A stretch of DNA of 64,000 bases from Shewanella vesiculosa (GTDB lineage: Bacteria > Pseudomonadota > Gammaproteobacteria > Enterobacterales > Shewanellaceae): NCBI RefSeq assembly GCF_021560015.1, contig NZ_CP073588.1:4448501-4512500 (forward strand), in the 5' to 3' direction. Under the pieces are notes generated by a model that had not been told where the DNA came from, made no database searches, and was given only the letters and a program-made list of their open reading frames with translations. This document shows positions 53,322 through 62,424 of the stretch, in pieces. Within the stretch, counting starts at the first letter, position 1. The number at the start of each line of letters is the position of its first letter. A program made the position numbers and the translations under genes.

Positions 53322-54542
53322 CTACTTTTTCTTGTATTTTTTTGATTTCACTCGAGCATCTTTTGCGTTGGCTTTTTTCTTTCCTGGCACCTTGGCTTCT
53401 TTGTGCTTAGGGCGAAGCTCTTCAATAACACGGCGTTTTAGTGGTAGCTCAATGTAGCGTTCAATTTTAGACACTATGCGCATGTCATGTGCTTCAACTA
53501 ATGAAATTGCAGTGCCCTTTGCACCAGCACGTGCAGTTCGCCCAATGCGATGAACATATGCATCAGCAGAGCGAGGCATGTCAAAGTTAATCACATGAGT
53601 AATGTCATCAACATCAATACCGCGAGCTGCAACATCAGTGGCCAATAGCACATTGACCTCGCCTTTAGAGAAACGTCCAAGTGCTTGGAAGCGCTTTTTC
53701 TGTTCCATATCGCCGCGCATAAATGCACAAGGGATATTCGCTTTGAGTAATAGGCCTTCAAGGCTGGCAACCATTTCGCGCGTTTTAACAAACACTATGG
53801 TGCGTTTAACATTTTCTTGTTGAAGAATATGACACAACAAGGCAAATTTATGAGCTTGATCATCGGCCAAGTGTACCCACTGATGTACTTTGGCTTTTTC
53901 ACTGCGCGGTGCTTCAACATCGACCATTACGGGGTCGTTTAACAATTCGCGTGCAAAACGATTAACCCCATTACCTTCAAGCGTGGCAGAGAACAACATG
54001 TTCTGTTTTCGACCCTGAGCTTCGATGGCAATTGATTGCACGACTGATGAGAACCCCATATCGAGCATGCGGTCAGCTTCATCAATAATTAAAATTTCAA
54101 CTTCAGTCGCGTCAAATTTATCTTTATCTAAATATTCCATTAATCGACCTGGGGTAGCGATTAATAAATCAACATTGTCTGCAAGAGCTTCTTCTTGTGG
54201 GCCATATGGCACACCACCGGTAATAATAACGATGTTGAGATCAAGCCCTGTTGCTAAGTGACTCGCATAACGATGAATTTGACTGGCTAATTCGCGAGTT
54301 GGTGTTAGCACTAAAATACGTGCTTGACCCTCAAAACGGCGTGGGAAATCGATAAGATGCTGTAAAGCTGGCAGTAAAAAACTGGCCGTTTTACCGGTGC
54401 CTGTTGGCGCACGCGCTAAAATATCCCGCTGATCCATGGCCAATGGAATGGTTTGCTGCTGAATAGTGGTAGGGGTGTTGTGTCCCATGGCCTTGAGTGA
54501 CTCTAATAAGCTAGGGTCGAGCTGGAAATCTTCAAATTGCAT
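53322..54542 (-). CDS. srmB: DEAD-box RNA helicase SrmB
   Basis: An RNA helicase that assists early 50S ribosome assembly. The 406-residue protein has all helicase motifs: Q motif near 25 (TTIQQQTIPLAM), APTGTGKTA (I), PTRELA (Ia), DEAD-box as IIDEADRMLDMGF (II), SATLEG (III), RGIDVDDITHVINFDMP (V) and HRIGRTARAG (VI). The lysine-rich tail (KKKANAKDARVKSKKYKKK) fits SrmB. It follows trmN6 by 53 bp; srmB and yfiC are also neighbours in E. coli. Confidence 0.92.
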   Translation of the reverse strand: MQFEDFQLDPSLLESLKAMGHNTPTTIQQQTIPLAMDQRDILARAPTGTGKTASFLLPALQHLIDFPRRFEGQARILVLTPTRELASQIHRYASHLATGLDLNIVIITGGVPYGPQEEALADNVDLLIATPGRLMEYLDKDKFDATEVEILIIDEADRMLDMGFSSVVQSIAIEAQGRKQNMLFSATLEGNGVNRFARELLNDPVMVDVEAPRSEKAKVHQWVHLADDQAHKFALLCHILQQENVKRTIVFVKTREMVASLEGLLLKANIPCAFMRGDMEQKKRFQALGRFSKGEVNVLLATDVAARGIDVDDITHVINFDMPRSADAYVHRIGRTARAGAKGTAISLVEAHDMRIVSKIERYIELPLKRRVIEELRPKHKEAKVPGKKKANAKDARVKSKKYKKK

Positions 54543-54595
54543 GCGCTGGTCTCGCTGAAAAATAGTTGAGTATTATAGCTGACCTAATGAGTAGG

Positions 54596-55351
54596 CTAAA
54601 GCTTTAAGTAGAATGGGCGGCATAAATCTATCATCGTTTCGCTGTATCGCCCTTGTTTATCGCGAATCGTCATCTGCTGATATTGAGTTTCAACCGGTGG
54701 AACAGTCAATATTGGTTGTTCAGTTACCGCTAGGTGATGCTGAATGGCCAATATTGATCGGTTAGCGAGCTTTCCCTCAATGCTAATAATATCAAGTTGC
54801 TTGGCAACGAATAGACCATAAGCGTTAAGTTGTTGCGTAAAGCTCGCTAAACTTTGTTGCGGTAAAATAACACTTGCTGTGCCCTGGGGAGCAAGTAATT
54901 TGCTGATCACGCTTTGTAACTCACCGAAAGACAAGGTGTTAGTGTGTCTTGCGTCTGCTCGAGCGCTATTTTTAGCCTGGGTACCTTGCTCAAAGTAGGG
55001 CGGGTTACAAATAATATGATCAAATAATGGCGCCGAATCGTTGAGGTGCTGTAGTTGAAAATCTTGAATTGCACCATGGAAGAGTTGTACCGTTTCAGGC
55101 CAAGGGCTTTGTCTAATATTATGTTGGCAAGCATTAGCTGCTGCAGCGTCTATTTCTACAGCAATAATACGGCGGTGTTCAGGACTGCGCTGGGCCGCCA
55201 TTAGGCTGAGTAAGCCACTTCCTGCACCAATATCAAGAATATGGTTCGACTGTGTTAATTCAGCCCAAGCTCCGAGTAAAACCGCATCTGTACTAACAGC
55301 CATACCACATTCTTTATCATCAATATGAAATTGTTTAAACGTAAAAGACAT
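54596..55351 (-). CDS. trmN6: tRNA(Val) adenine-N6-methyltransferase TrmN6 (YfiC)
   Basis: Methylates A37 of tRNA-Val using SAM. The 251-residue protein has SAM motif I as ILDIGAGSGLLSLMAAQR (near 40), the catalytic NPPY of amino-methyltransferases in IICNPPYFEQG (near 115), and the family opening MSFTFKQFHIDDKECGMAVSTDAVLLGAW. It is first in a two-gene unit with srmB. Confidence 0.9.
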   Translation of the reverse strand: MSFTFKQFHIDDKECGMAVSTDAVLLGAWAELTQSNHILDIGAGSGLLSLMAAQRSPEHRRIIAVEIDAAAANACQHNIRQSPWPETVQLFHGAIQDFQLQHLNDSAPLFDHIICNPPYFEQGTQAKNSARADARHTNTLSFGELQSVISKLLAPQGTASVILPQQSLASFTQQLNAYGLFVAKQLDIISIEGKLANRSILAIQHHLAVTEQPILTVPPVETQYQQMTIRDKQGRYSETMIDLCRPFYLKL

Positions 55352-55830
55352 AGATAATTGATTACTCTTTCGGCTGTTTGAATGACTCGGACGAGATCAT
55401 AACTGCTTTAGTTTTTACTGTCGCGTTTTAATTATCGACCTCTATCGTGGTTGATTTTTTGTTATGTTAATTAACTTAACATTCATAGGTGTGGTGAATA
55501 TGTGCGCAAGTCTTGCCATAAATAGTAACTAAATCGTTTATTTTGCTTTTATGAGGTGCTGAAGCTTGAGTATTTAAGCGATGTTTGCTATTAGTTTGCG
55601 CACTTTTTTAGGCTTAAAGCTGAGTAAAAGGTCTAATTAAGACTGTTTTGACAGGGATGTGATGCTGAGTACTGAGCTAGCGATTTATTTCGTTACTTTC
55701 AAAAAAAGTTTTACTATTTTTAAGTGTATTTTTAACTTTACAATTTATTGCTCGTTCAGCTCATCAGTAGCTAATTAAAGCGTAATCAATTAGGTTTGTT
55801 AAAAAACATAACAATAAAACGAGGCTAGTA
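55352..55830. other. Divergent control region of trmN6 and brnQ
   Basis: About 480 bp of AT-rich DNA. A TTGACA at 55652-55657 is present but has no -10 at a fitting distance; a TTAATTAA palindrome lies near 55466-55473. I cannot assign a regulator. Confidence 0.3.
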
Positions 55831-57162
55831 GTGCAAACAACTAAAATGAGTGTAACTGATACGCTAGGGTTAGGCTTTATGACCTTTGCGTTCTTTTTAG
55901 GTGCGGGTAACTTAATTTTCCCACCTTTTGCTGGCATGCTTGCTGGCGAGAATATGTCTTTTGCAATGTTTGGATTCTTAATAACTGCAGTAGGAATGCC
56001 TTTGATAGGCTTAATCGCCGTGGCGAAAGCCAACGGTAAAGTGATGGCGTTATTACCAGCCTTTGCTGCCACCGCATTAGCAGTGGCGATTTATATTATT
56101 ATTGGCCCTGCATTTGCCGCCCCGCGTACCGCTTTGGTGGCGTTTGAAATTGGTGCAAGACCGTTTATTAGTCACCCTGATGCATTGATGCTGCTCGGTG
56201 GGCAAGAGTTTAATATTGCGCAGTTGATTTATACGTTAGTGTTTTTCTCTGTTGTGATGTTTTTATCTTTATTTCCAGGCAAATTACTCGATAGCGTAGG
56301 TAAAATACTTACTCCAGTATTAATTATATTATTAGTCGGTTTAGCCAGTTCAGTGATTATTCTCCCCGGTGCAGCGGTAAATTTACCCGTTGGTGAGTAT
56401 ATTAATAATCCATTAACAAAAGGGATAATTGAAGGCTATAACACCATGGATACCCTGGCATCATTGATGTTTGGTATGTTGATTATTGATTTGTTACGCA
56501 AAAAAGGTGTTAACGACGCTGCCGATCAAACTAAGTATTTAGTCCGTGCAGCCTTTATTGCTGCTGGTGGACTCGCGTTTGTGTATGTGTCGCTATTTTA
56601 CCTAGGTGCATCTGCTGGCGATTTTGCTATTGGCGCAGACAATGGTGGTCAAATTTTAACTAATTATGTCACTTATCATTTTGGCTCAATTGGCACATTA
56701 ATGTTGTCAACGGTAGTAACGCTAGCATGCTTAACAACTGCGGTTGGTTTAGTCACAGCTTGTTCTGAATTTTTTAACGAGTTAATGCCAAGCTTGTCTT
56801 ATAAATTGTTGGTCGTTTTGCTCAGTGTGATTTGTGCTACCGTTGCTAACGTTGGGTTAACCCAGTTAATTAGCATTAGTATTCCAGTGCTAATGACCAT
56901 TTACCCAGTCGCCATAGCCTTGGTATTAGTAACGTTTTTAACAGAGCGTTTTGCTAGACCTGAGTTTTCGCATCGTATTGTGTTAAGTGTTGCACTATTT
57001 TTTGGTATTTTTGACGGGTTACAAACCGCTGGTATGGACATGAGTTTCCTTGATTTTATGCCATTGCATGCCGAGGGAATGGCTTGGTTGCTACCCACGG
57101 CGTTAACGGCGATAGTGTGTTTGTTTTTACCTAAAAATATGCCTCAAAAAGCCGATATTTAA
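55831..57162 (+). CDS. brnQ: Branched-chain amino acid:cation symporter BrnQ
   Basis: A 443-residue membrane protein with about 12 helices. It opens with the family motif DTLGLGFMTFAFFLGAGNLIFPPFAG, then ANGKVMALLPAF and AFAAPRTALVAFEIG near 95. A GTG at 55831 with GAGG 6 bp upstream is the chosen start; ATG 55846 is possible. It imports Leu, Ile and Val with sodium or protons. The terminator that follows ends just before xerD. Confidence 0.9.
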   Translation: MQTTKMSVTDTLGLGFMTFAFFLGAGNLIFPPFAGMLAGENMSFAMFGFLITAVGMPLIGLIAVAKANGKVMALLPAFAATALAVAIYIIIGPAFAAPRTALVAFEIGARPFISHPDALMLLGGQEFNIAQLIYTLVFFSVVMFLSLFPGKLLDSVGKILTPVLIILLVGLASSVIILPGAAVNLPVGEYINNPLTKGIIEGYNTMDTLASLMFGMLIIDLLRKKGVNDAADQTKYLVRAAFIAAGGLAFVYVSLFYLGASAGDFAIGADNGGQILTNYVTYHFGSIGTLMLSTVVTLACLTTAVGLVTACSEFFNELMPSLSYKLLVVLLSVICATVANVGLTQLISISIPVLMTIYPVAIALVLVTFLTERFARPEFSHRIVLSVALFFGIFDGLQTAGMDMSFLDFMPLHAEGMAWLLPTALTAIVCLFLPKNMPQKADI

Positions 57163-57195
57163 ACTTTAAATAAGTCATAATATACCCATCAATAT

Positions 57196-57231
57196 AACGA
57201 CGTTATGATAAATTATCTAACGTCGTTTTTT
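57196..57231 (+). terminator. Rho-independent terminator after brnQ
   Basis: AACGACGTTA / TAACGTCGTT, a 10-bp perfect stem continued inward by GATAA / TTATC, followed by six T. It ends only about 9 bp before the earliest xerD start. Confidence 0.88.
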
Positions 57232-57239
57232 ATTATTTA

Positions 57240-58157
57240 TTGGATAATGCTTTGGCCAAACCTGCTTATCAACCGGATCCATTAATTAACCAGTTTCTTG
57301 ATGATCTATGGTCAACCAAGGGGTTAAGTGACAATACTTTGGTGTCCTATCGTACTGATTTACAACATTTGGATCGTTATGTATCGGCTCAAGGGATCCA
57401 TTTACTCGATGTTGACCAAGCCCAATTACGCGACTATCTTGCTATGCGCTTTGATAAACAATTTGCCAAAAGCAGTACCGCTAGATTGCTTAGCAGTTTA
57501 CGGCGTTTTTATGCTTACTTATTAGTGAAGCAAAAAATTAGCCAAGATCCGACCGCATTAATTAAGTCGCCAAAACTCGCGCGTCAACTACCTGATACCT
57601 TGTCGGAGGCACAAATTGACAGCTTATTATCTGAGCCGAATACCGATGAGCCTATTGAGCATCGTGATAAAGCCATGTTGGAACTCTTATATGCCACCGG
57701 CTTGCGTGTAACCGAGTTGGTCAGTTTAACCATGGAGCAAATTAGTTTGCGCCAAGGCTTGGTCAGGGTGATGGGTAAAGGCGGCAAAGAGCGCTTAGTT
57801 CCTTTAGGTGAGTTGGCTATTTCAGCCGTTGAGCAGTACATCAAGTTTGCTCGTGCTGAGTTATTAAGTATGAAGCAGTCTGATGTATTATTTCCATCAC
57901 GACGAGGGCAAATGATGACACGGCAAACCTTTTGGCATCGGGTTAAGTTGTATGCTGCAAGGGCGGGGATTAGCTGTCATATATCACCGCATACGTTACG
58001 TCATGCTTTTGCTACTCATTTATTGAATCACGGTGCAGATCTTCGAGTTGTTCAACTTTTATTGGGACATAGTGATTTATCCACCACGCAAATATATACT
58101 CATGTAGCGAAAGTGCGTTTACAGCAATTGCATAGCCAGCATCATCCGCGCGGTTGA
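57240..58157 (+). CDS. xerD: Site-specific tyrosine recombinase XerD
   Basis: XerD acts with XerC at dif to resolve chromosome dimers. The 305-residue product matches XerD throughout: LINQFLDDLWSTKGLSDNTL (near 14), LEVLYATGLRVTELVSLTM-like residues holding the first Arg, HTLRHAFATHLLNHG (His and second Arg), LLGHSDLSTTQIYTHV with the nucleophilic Tyr. Start is uncertain: TTG 57240 has no ribosome-binding site, and TTG 57252 has a weak GGA. It heads xerD-dsbC-recJ, the order also found in E. coli. Confidence 0.93.
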   Translation: MDNALAKPAYQPDPLINQFLDDLWSTKGLSDNTLVSYRTDLQHLDRYVSAQGIHLLDVDQAQLRDYLAMRFDKQFAKSSTARLLSSLRRFYAYLLVKQKISQDPTALIKSPKLARQLPDTLSEAQIDSLLSEPNTDEPIEHRDKAMLELLYATGLRVTELVSLTMEQISLRQGLVRVMGKGGKERLVPLGELAISAVEQYIKFARAELLSMKQSDVLFPSRRGQMMTRQTFWHRVKLYAARAGISCHISPHTLRHAFATHLLNHGADLRVVQLLLGHSDLSTTQIYTHVAKVRLQQLHSQHHPRG

Positions 58158-58284
58158 GTGCGATAATGATCAAATCGTTACATTTTAAGCATGTCAGTCT
58201 AGTTGCGTTAACGAAACTAAGTCTGTAAGTTTTATTCACTAAGTCGGGTCTATTGAACTGAACCCGTGCCATTTAGGAATTATC

Positions 58285-59013
58285 ATGAAGTTAACCAAAA
58301 CATTAGCCCTTGTTGCCAGCCTTGTTATTGCTCCTATTGTGTCAGCTGCACCTGCGACTGATGTCTCAAATGAATCTGCATTAAAGCAAAAGCTTACAGA
58401 TACCTTGGGTGTCAACGTGTCGTTAATTCAACAATCTCCAATTGATGGTTTATATCAAGTACTAACCGATCGTGGAGTGTTATACGTAACCAAAGATGGC
58501 GCTAAGCTGTTTCATGGCAATCTGTATGATATCGACAAAGGGATGAAAAATTTAACCGAGGCTGCATTGGCCGGTCCTCGTATCGAACTGTTGAAACCAT
58601 TTGAAGATGAGATGTTGGTTTATAAAGCTAAAAATGAGAAACACGTTGTCACTGTGTTTACTGATGTCGATTGTGGTTATTGCCGTAAGCTACACAGTCA
58701 GATGCAAGGCTATAATGATTTAGGTATTACCATTCGCTATTTAGCATATCCTCGTGCGGGTATTCCTTCTGCTAATGCTGATGAGATGCAAGCGGTATGG
58801 TGTGCTAAAGATCCTCTCAAAGCGATGTCAGAAGCAAAGTCAGGTGGTAAGGTCACTGCCGCGAGTTGTGATATCGATATCGCTGCCCAGTATAAGTTAG
58901 GCACATCTTTTGGTATTAACGGTACTCCTGCGTTGATTTTAGAAAATGGTGTTATGGTGCCGGGTTATCAAGCGCCAGCTGACTTATTACGTACGATAGA
59001 AGCAAACTTATAA
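58285..59013 (+). CDS. dsbC: Thiol:disulfide interchange protein DsbC
   Basis: A periplasmic disulfide isomerase of 242 residues. It has a Sec signal peptide (cleavage after VSA, near residue 21), an N-terminal dimerisation domain (25-85) and a thioredoxin-like domain with the active site FTDVDCGYCRK (Cys130, Cys133) and the cis-proline loop GTPALILENG. A second Cys pair (WCAKDP and ASCDI) mirrors the structural disulfide of DsbC. Gene order xerD-dsbC-recJ supports it. Confidence 0.94.
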   Translation: MKLTKTLALVASLVIAPIVSAAPATDVSNESALKQKLTDTLGVNVSLIQQSPIDGLYQVLTDRGVLYVTKDGAKLFHGNLYDIDKGMKNLTEAALAGPRIELLKPFEDEMLVYKAKNEKHVVTVFTDVDCGYCRKLHSQMQGYNDLGITIRYLAYPRAGIPSANADEMQAVWCAKDPLKAMSEAKSGGKVTAASCDIDIAAQYKLGTSFGINGTPALILENGVMVPGYQAPADLLRTIEANL

Positions 59014-59063
59014 AGCATATTGATAAATCAATGTCGTAAAACGTGTGCTAAAAACGTAAAATT

Positions 59064-59095
59064 AAGGTGAGCTTAGGCTCACCTTTTTGTTATGC
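59064..59095 (+). terminator. Rho-independent terminator between dsbC and recJ
   Basis: AAGGTGAGC / GCTCACCTT stem with a TTAG loop and five T. recJ thus probably depends on partial readthrough or its own promoter. Confidence 0.85.
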
Positions 59096-59128
59096 TTATT
59101 TCTCATATTACCCGGTTAAGGATGCCTT

Positions 59129-60853
59129 TTGTCTCATAGAATAGTCCGACGTCCTCAGGTTGATGATAGCCATTTACCCGTCTCTTTATCACCATTATTG
59201 AAACAACTTTATGCTCGCCGTGGCGTGACTGAAGACAACTGTGATTTATTACTCAGTAAGTTATTACGCCCCGAGACGATGAAAGGGCTAGCGGAAGCTG
59301 CCATTGTCATTGCCGATGCCATTGCTGCTCAGCGGTCGATACTCATAGTTGGGGATTTTGACGCTGATGGTGCTACCTCAACCAGTGTATGTATGTTGGC
59401 ACTGAAAATGATGGGGGCTCAGCATATTGATTATCTCATTCCAAACCGTTTTGATTATGGCTATGGTTTAAGTCCTGAAATTGTTGCCGTGGCATACTCT
59501 AAAAATGCTGATGTATTAATTACTGTTGATAATGGTATCTCTTCGATTGAAGGCGTGGCTGCAGCCAAGTTATTGGGGATGACCGTTGTCGTGACAGATC
59601 ATCACTTGCCCGGTAATACCTTGCCTAACGCTGATGTTATTGTAAATCCAAACCAGCCAGGGTGTCAGTTTGCCAGTAAGTCTATTGCTGGTGTTGGGGT
59701 GGCATTTTATCTTATGTCAGCACTGCGCGCCGAATTAAGGCAACGTAATTGGTATCAACTACAACACATTGTAGAGCCTAATCTCGGCTCATTATTGGAT
59801 ATTGTCGCTCTAGGGACGGTTGCTGATGTGGTGTCGCTAGACACTAATAATCGTATTTTAGTTAATGCAGGTTTACAGCGTGTTAGAAGTGGTCGTTGTC
59901 GTGTCGGTATTACTACTTTACTTGAAGTGGCAAAACGTAGCCCTGAAAAGATGGTTGCCGCCGATTTTGGATTCGCGGTGGGCCCCAGATTAAATGCTGC
60001 TGGTCGTTTGGATGAAATGGCTTTAGGGGTTGAGATCTTACTGTGTGAAGACATCATGCTTGCAAGAAGAATGGCTGCCGAATTAGATGGCTTGAACCAA
60101 GAGCGCCGTGAACTTGAAACGGGTATGCAGCAAGAGGCATTAAAGAGTCTATCGAAAGTATCACTAAATGAGGATCATTTACCTTGGGGGATTGCTATCT
60201 TTCAGGATGATTGGCATCAAGGGGTGATTGGTATTTTGGCCTCACGGATTAAGGATCGCTATCATCGGCCGGTTATTGCTTTTGCTGATGCCGGTGATGG
60301 GACGATTAAAGGCTCGGCTCGTTCAATTAAAGGCTTGCACATGCGCGATGTGCTCGAGCGTATCAATAGCCTCTATCCAGGGATGATAACTAAATTTGGC
60401 GGCCATGCGATGGCGGCAGGACTCTCGTTAAAAGCTGATGTGTTTGAACTCTTTACCCAAGCCTTTGATGATGCCGTGAGGGAGGTATTAGATTATGAGC
60501 AACTCACAGGAGAGCTTCTGTCTGATGGTGAGTTACCGAGTGATTTAATGACGCTCGATATGGCCTTTTTATTACGTAATGCTGGGCCTTGGGGGCAGTC
60601 ATTTGAAGAGCCGCTATTTGATGGCATGTTTAATGTTGTCCAGCAGCGTATCGTCGGCGAGAAACATTTAAAGCTATTATTAGAGACGCAGTGTGGCAGC
60701 ACTATGTTAGATGCAATTGCCTTTAATGTGGACTTAGCCATATGGCCAGATGCAACGATTAAACATGCTCGCGTGGTTTATAAGCTTGATGTGAATGAGT
60801 TTAGAGGTAACCAAACCGTGCAGTTAATGGTGGATTACATTGAACCCTTGTGA
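59129..60853 (+). CDS. recJ: Single-stranded-DNA-specific exonuclease RecJ
   Basis: A 5'-3' exonuclease for repair and recombination, 574 residues. DHH-family motifs are intact: IVGDFDADGATST (I, near 73), TVDNGISS (II), VTDHHLPG (III) and GTVADVVSLD (IV). The DHHA1 domain carries KFGGHAMAAGLSL near 425, and the OB fold ends with YKLDVNEFRGNQTVQ. The start is TTG at 59129 with AGGA 7 bp upstream; no ATG fits. A strong terminator follows. Confidence 0.95.
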   Translation: MSHRIVRRPQVDDSHLPVSLSPLLKQLYARRGVTEDNCDLLLSKLLRPETMKGLAEAAIVIADAIAAQRSILIVGDFDADGATSTSVCMLALKMMGAQHIDYLIPNRFDYGYGLSPEIVAVAYSKNADVLITVDNGISSIEGVAAAKLLGMTVVVTDHHLPGNTLPNADVIVNPNQPGCQFASKSIAGVGVAFYLMSALRAELRQRNWYQLQHIVEPNLGSLLDIVALGTVADVVSLDTNNRILVNAGLQRVRSGRCRVGITTLLEVAKRSPEKMVAADFGFAVGPRLNAAGRLDEMALGVEILLCEDIMLARRMAAELDGLNQERRELETGMQQEALKSLSKVSLNEDHLPWGIAIFQDDWHQGVIGILASRIKDRYHRPVIAFADAGDGTIKGSARSIKGLHMRDVLERINSLYPGMITKFGGHAMAAGLSLKADVFELFTQAFDDAVREVLDYEQLTGELLSDGELPSDLMTLDMAFLLRNAGPWGQSFEEPLFDGMFNVVQQRIVGEKHLKLLLETQCGSTMLDAIAFNVDLAIWPDATIKHARVVYKLDVNEFRGNQTVQLMVDYIEPL

Positions 60854-60948
60854 TCGCAATTTAACTGTTATTTAGCTTAGAGCTTTAGGTTTGTTCTGTG
60901 TTCTAAGAGCAACAGCACTGTAGCGTTAACTTGTCGATACAACTAAAA

Positions 60949-60981
60949 CAAAAAGGCCTCGCAATGCGAGGCCTTTTTGTT
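60949..60981. terminator. Bidirectional terminator between recJ and tRNA genes
   Basis: AAAAGGCCTCGC / GCGAGGCCTTTT stem, loop AAT, flanked by A- and T-runs. It can serve recJ and the oppositely transcribed tRNA-Leu. Confidence 0.9.
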
Positions 60982-60999
60982 AAATCTTATAAAGTTATT

Positions 61000-61086
61000 T
61001 GGTACAGGTGAGAGGACTTGAACCTCCACGCCCTTGCGAGCATCAGCACCTGAAGCTGACGTGTCTACCAATTCCACCACACCTGC
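61000..61086 (-). tRNA. tRNA-Leu (CAG anticodon)
   Basis: An 87-nt class II tRNA on the minus strand, with encoded CCA. The acceptor stem is GCAGGTG / CACCTGT (G-T at the first pair), the D-loop GGAATTGGTAGAC, the anticodon loop reads CTTCAGGTG with anticodon CAG, the long variable arm is GCTCGCAAGGGC, and the T-loop is GTTCAAGTC. It is 60 bp downstream of tRNA-Phe and probably co-transcribed. Confidence 0.95.
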
Positions 61087-61146
61087 AAAACATGTATCGC
61101 GAAATAACTTTATTTTTATTAGTCGCAGTAGCCACCAATATCAATA

Positions 61147-61222
61147 TGGTGCCCGAACCCGGAATCGAACCAGGGACACGAGGATTTTCAATCCTCTGCT
61201 CTACCGACTGAGCTATTCGGGC
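61147..61222 (-). tRNA. tRNA-Phe (GAA anticodon)
   Basis: A 76-nt tRNA on the minus strand with encoded CCA. The acceptor stem is GCCCGAA / TTCGGGC, the D arm TAGCTCAGTCGGTAGAGC, the anticodon loop ATTGAAAAT with anticodon GAA, and the T-loop GTTCGATTC. A promoter lies directly upstream. Confidence 0.97.
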
Positions 61223-61231
61223 GACGGACGC

Positions 61232-61261
61232 AATTTAAAGGATTTTGACCTGTTGAGTCAA
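61232..61261 (-). promoter_or_regulatory. Promoter of the tRNA-Phe/tRNA-Leu unit
   Basis: On the minus strand, TTGACT (61261-61256) and TAAATT (61237-61232) are 18 bp apart. A GC-rich discriminator follows, as in growth-rate-controlled stable RNA promoters. The rest of the gap up to 61485 shows nothing. Confidence 0.7.
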
Positions 61262-61485
61262 CTTGTTTTTAATGTTTTTATCAAAATTTGTTTCGTTTGA
61301 ACGTATTTTGGTCGTATCGAATATTATTCGGCCAAAGCATCGTATTGTAATCAATACTGCATTTCATGATGGTTAGTGGATTAAATGATGTTAAGGTGCC
61401 TTTTTTACCCGTGTCATCAGCACGCAAAGTAAAAATACCGTTAACTATGTAGCGATGAGATCTGCTGATATTGTTGAGTTAGGTA

Positions 61486-61510
61486 TAAAAAAACGCTCCT
61501 AGGAGCGTTT
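61486..61510 (-). terminator. Terminator after bamD
   Basis: AAACGCTCC / GGAGCGTTT palindromic stem with a T-run on the minus strand, 30 bp after the bamD stop. Confidence 0.85.
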
Positions 61511-61539
61511 AATACTAAATACCAGTTGCTGTCATTTGA

Positions 61540-62301
61540 CTAGTTAGATACAAGCTCATTATTTGGAAAGTTAGCTTTCATTACTGTTTTGACGTTTTGT
61601 TGAAGCTTTTCCTGACCTAGCTCCTCATACGCTTGAGCCATAATTTCTAATGCTCGTTCGGTTGAAGGCGTTCCTGGAAACTTCTCCATCACTGATTGAG
61701 CACGAACAGCAGCAGCACTCCATGCATTCATTTTAATATAATATTCAGCAACTTGGATAGAATATTTAGCTAAACGGTTCTTTAAGAACTGCATACGTTG
61801 TTGTGCATCAGCAGAATACTTACTGTCTGGATACGATTTAATCAATCTATCGAAATCTTTAAATGCATCTTGGGCATATTTAGGATCACGATCGGTACGA
61901 TCAATATTCATTAAATCGTGAAATAAGTAATTATCTGCCTGCATATTCGTTAAACCACGCATATAATAGACGTAATCTATATTAGGATGCGTTGGATTGA
62001 GGCGTAAAAAGCGATCAATATTGGCAAGTCCTGATGCAGCATCATCCATTTTGTAATACGCATAAATCAAGTCTAATTGAACTTGAGTTTTGTGCGGACC
62101 AAATGGAAAACGAGAGTCCAATGCTTCAAGTGAACGGACGGCTTTAGAGTAATTACCTAATTCCATTGACGTTCTTGCTTGAGAATACAGGACCTCAGGT
62201 GATGCTTTACTGGCAACATCATCGTCTTCAGGACTGCTACTACAGGCTGTTATAGCCAGTGAAAGTAATACTAGGGCGGCACCTTTGGCAATTTTATTCA
62301 T
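61540..62301 (-). CDS. bamD: Outer-membrane assembly lipoprotein BamD
   Basis: An essential lipoprotein of the BAM complex that inserts beta-barrel proteins. The 253-residue product has a lipobox TAC (Cys20) followed by Ser, and five TPR-like repeats (for example VLYSQARTSMELGNYSKAVRSLE near 38 and NIDYVYYMRGLTNMQADNY near 110) as in BamD/YfiO. It is divergent from rluD, as in other gammaproteobacteria. Confidence 0.94.
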   Translation of the reverse strand: MNKIAKGAALVLLSLAITACSSSPEDDDVASKASPEVLYSQARTSMELGNYSKAVRSLEALDSRFPFGPHKTQVQLDLIYAYYKMDDAASGLANIDRFLRLNPTHPNIDYVYYMRGLTNMQADNYLFHDLMNIDRTDRDPKYAQDAFKDFDRLIKSYPDSKYSADAQQRMQFLKNRLAKYSIQVAEYYIKMNAWSAAAVRAQSVMEKFPGTPSTERALEIMAQAYEELGQEKLQQNVKTVMKANFPNNELVSN

Positions 62302-62424
62302 ACTTGAATTTAATTCTTTTTAAGTTGTTGTTAAGAATTTTTCCATTTCACGGTAAAATAGAAAACATCCGATTGTAACAGATAGCACATTCACTTTGGA
62401 CCCCTAAACTGGGGTACGGTTCCT

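Noticed and set aside
55652..55657. TTGACA as a brnQ promoter -35
   Set aside because: No acceptable -10 hexamer lies 16-18 bp downstream.
61034..61300. Plus-strand open frames across the tRNA genes
   Set aside because: The region folds as tRNA-Leu and tRNA-Phe on the minus strand; the frames are a by-product, a common false protein annotation.
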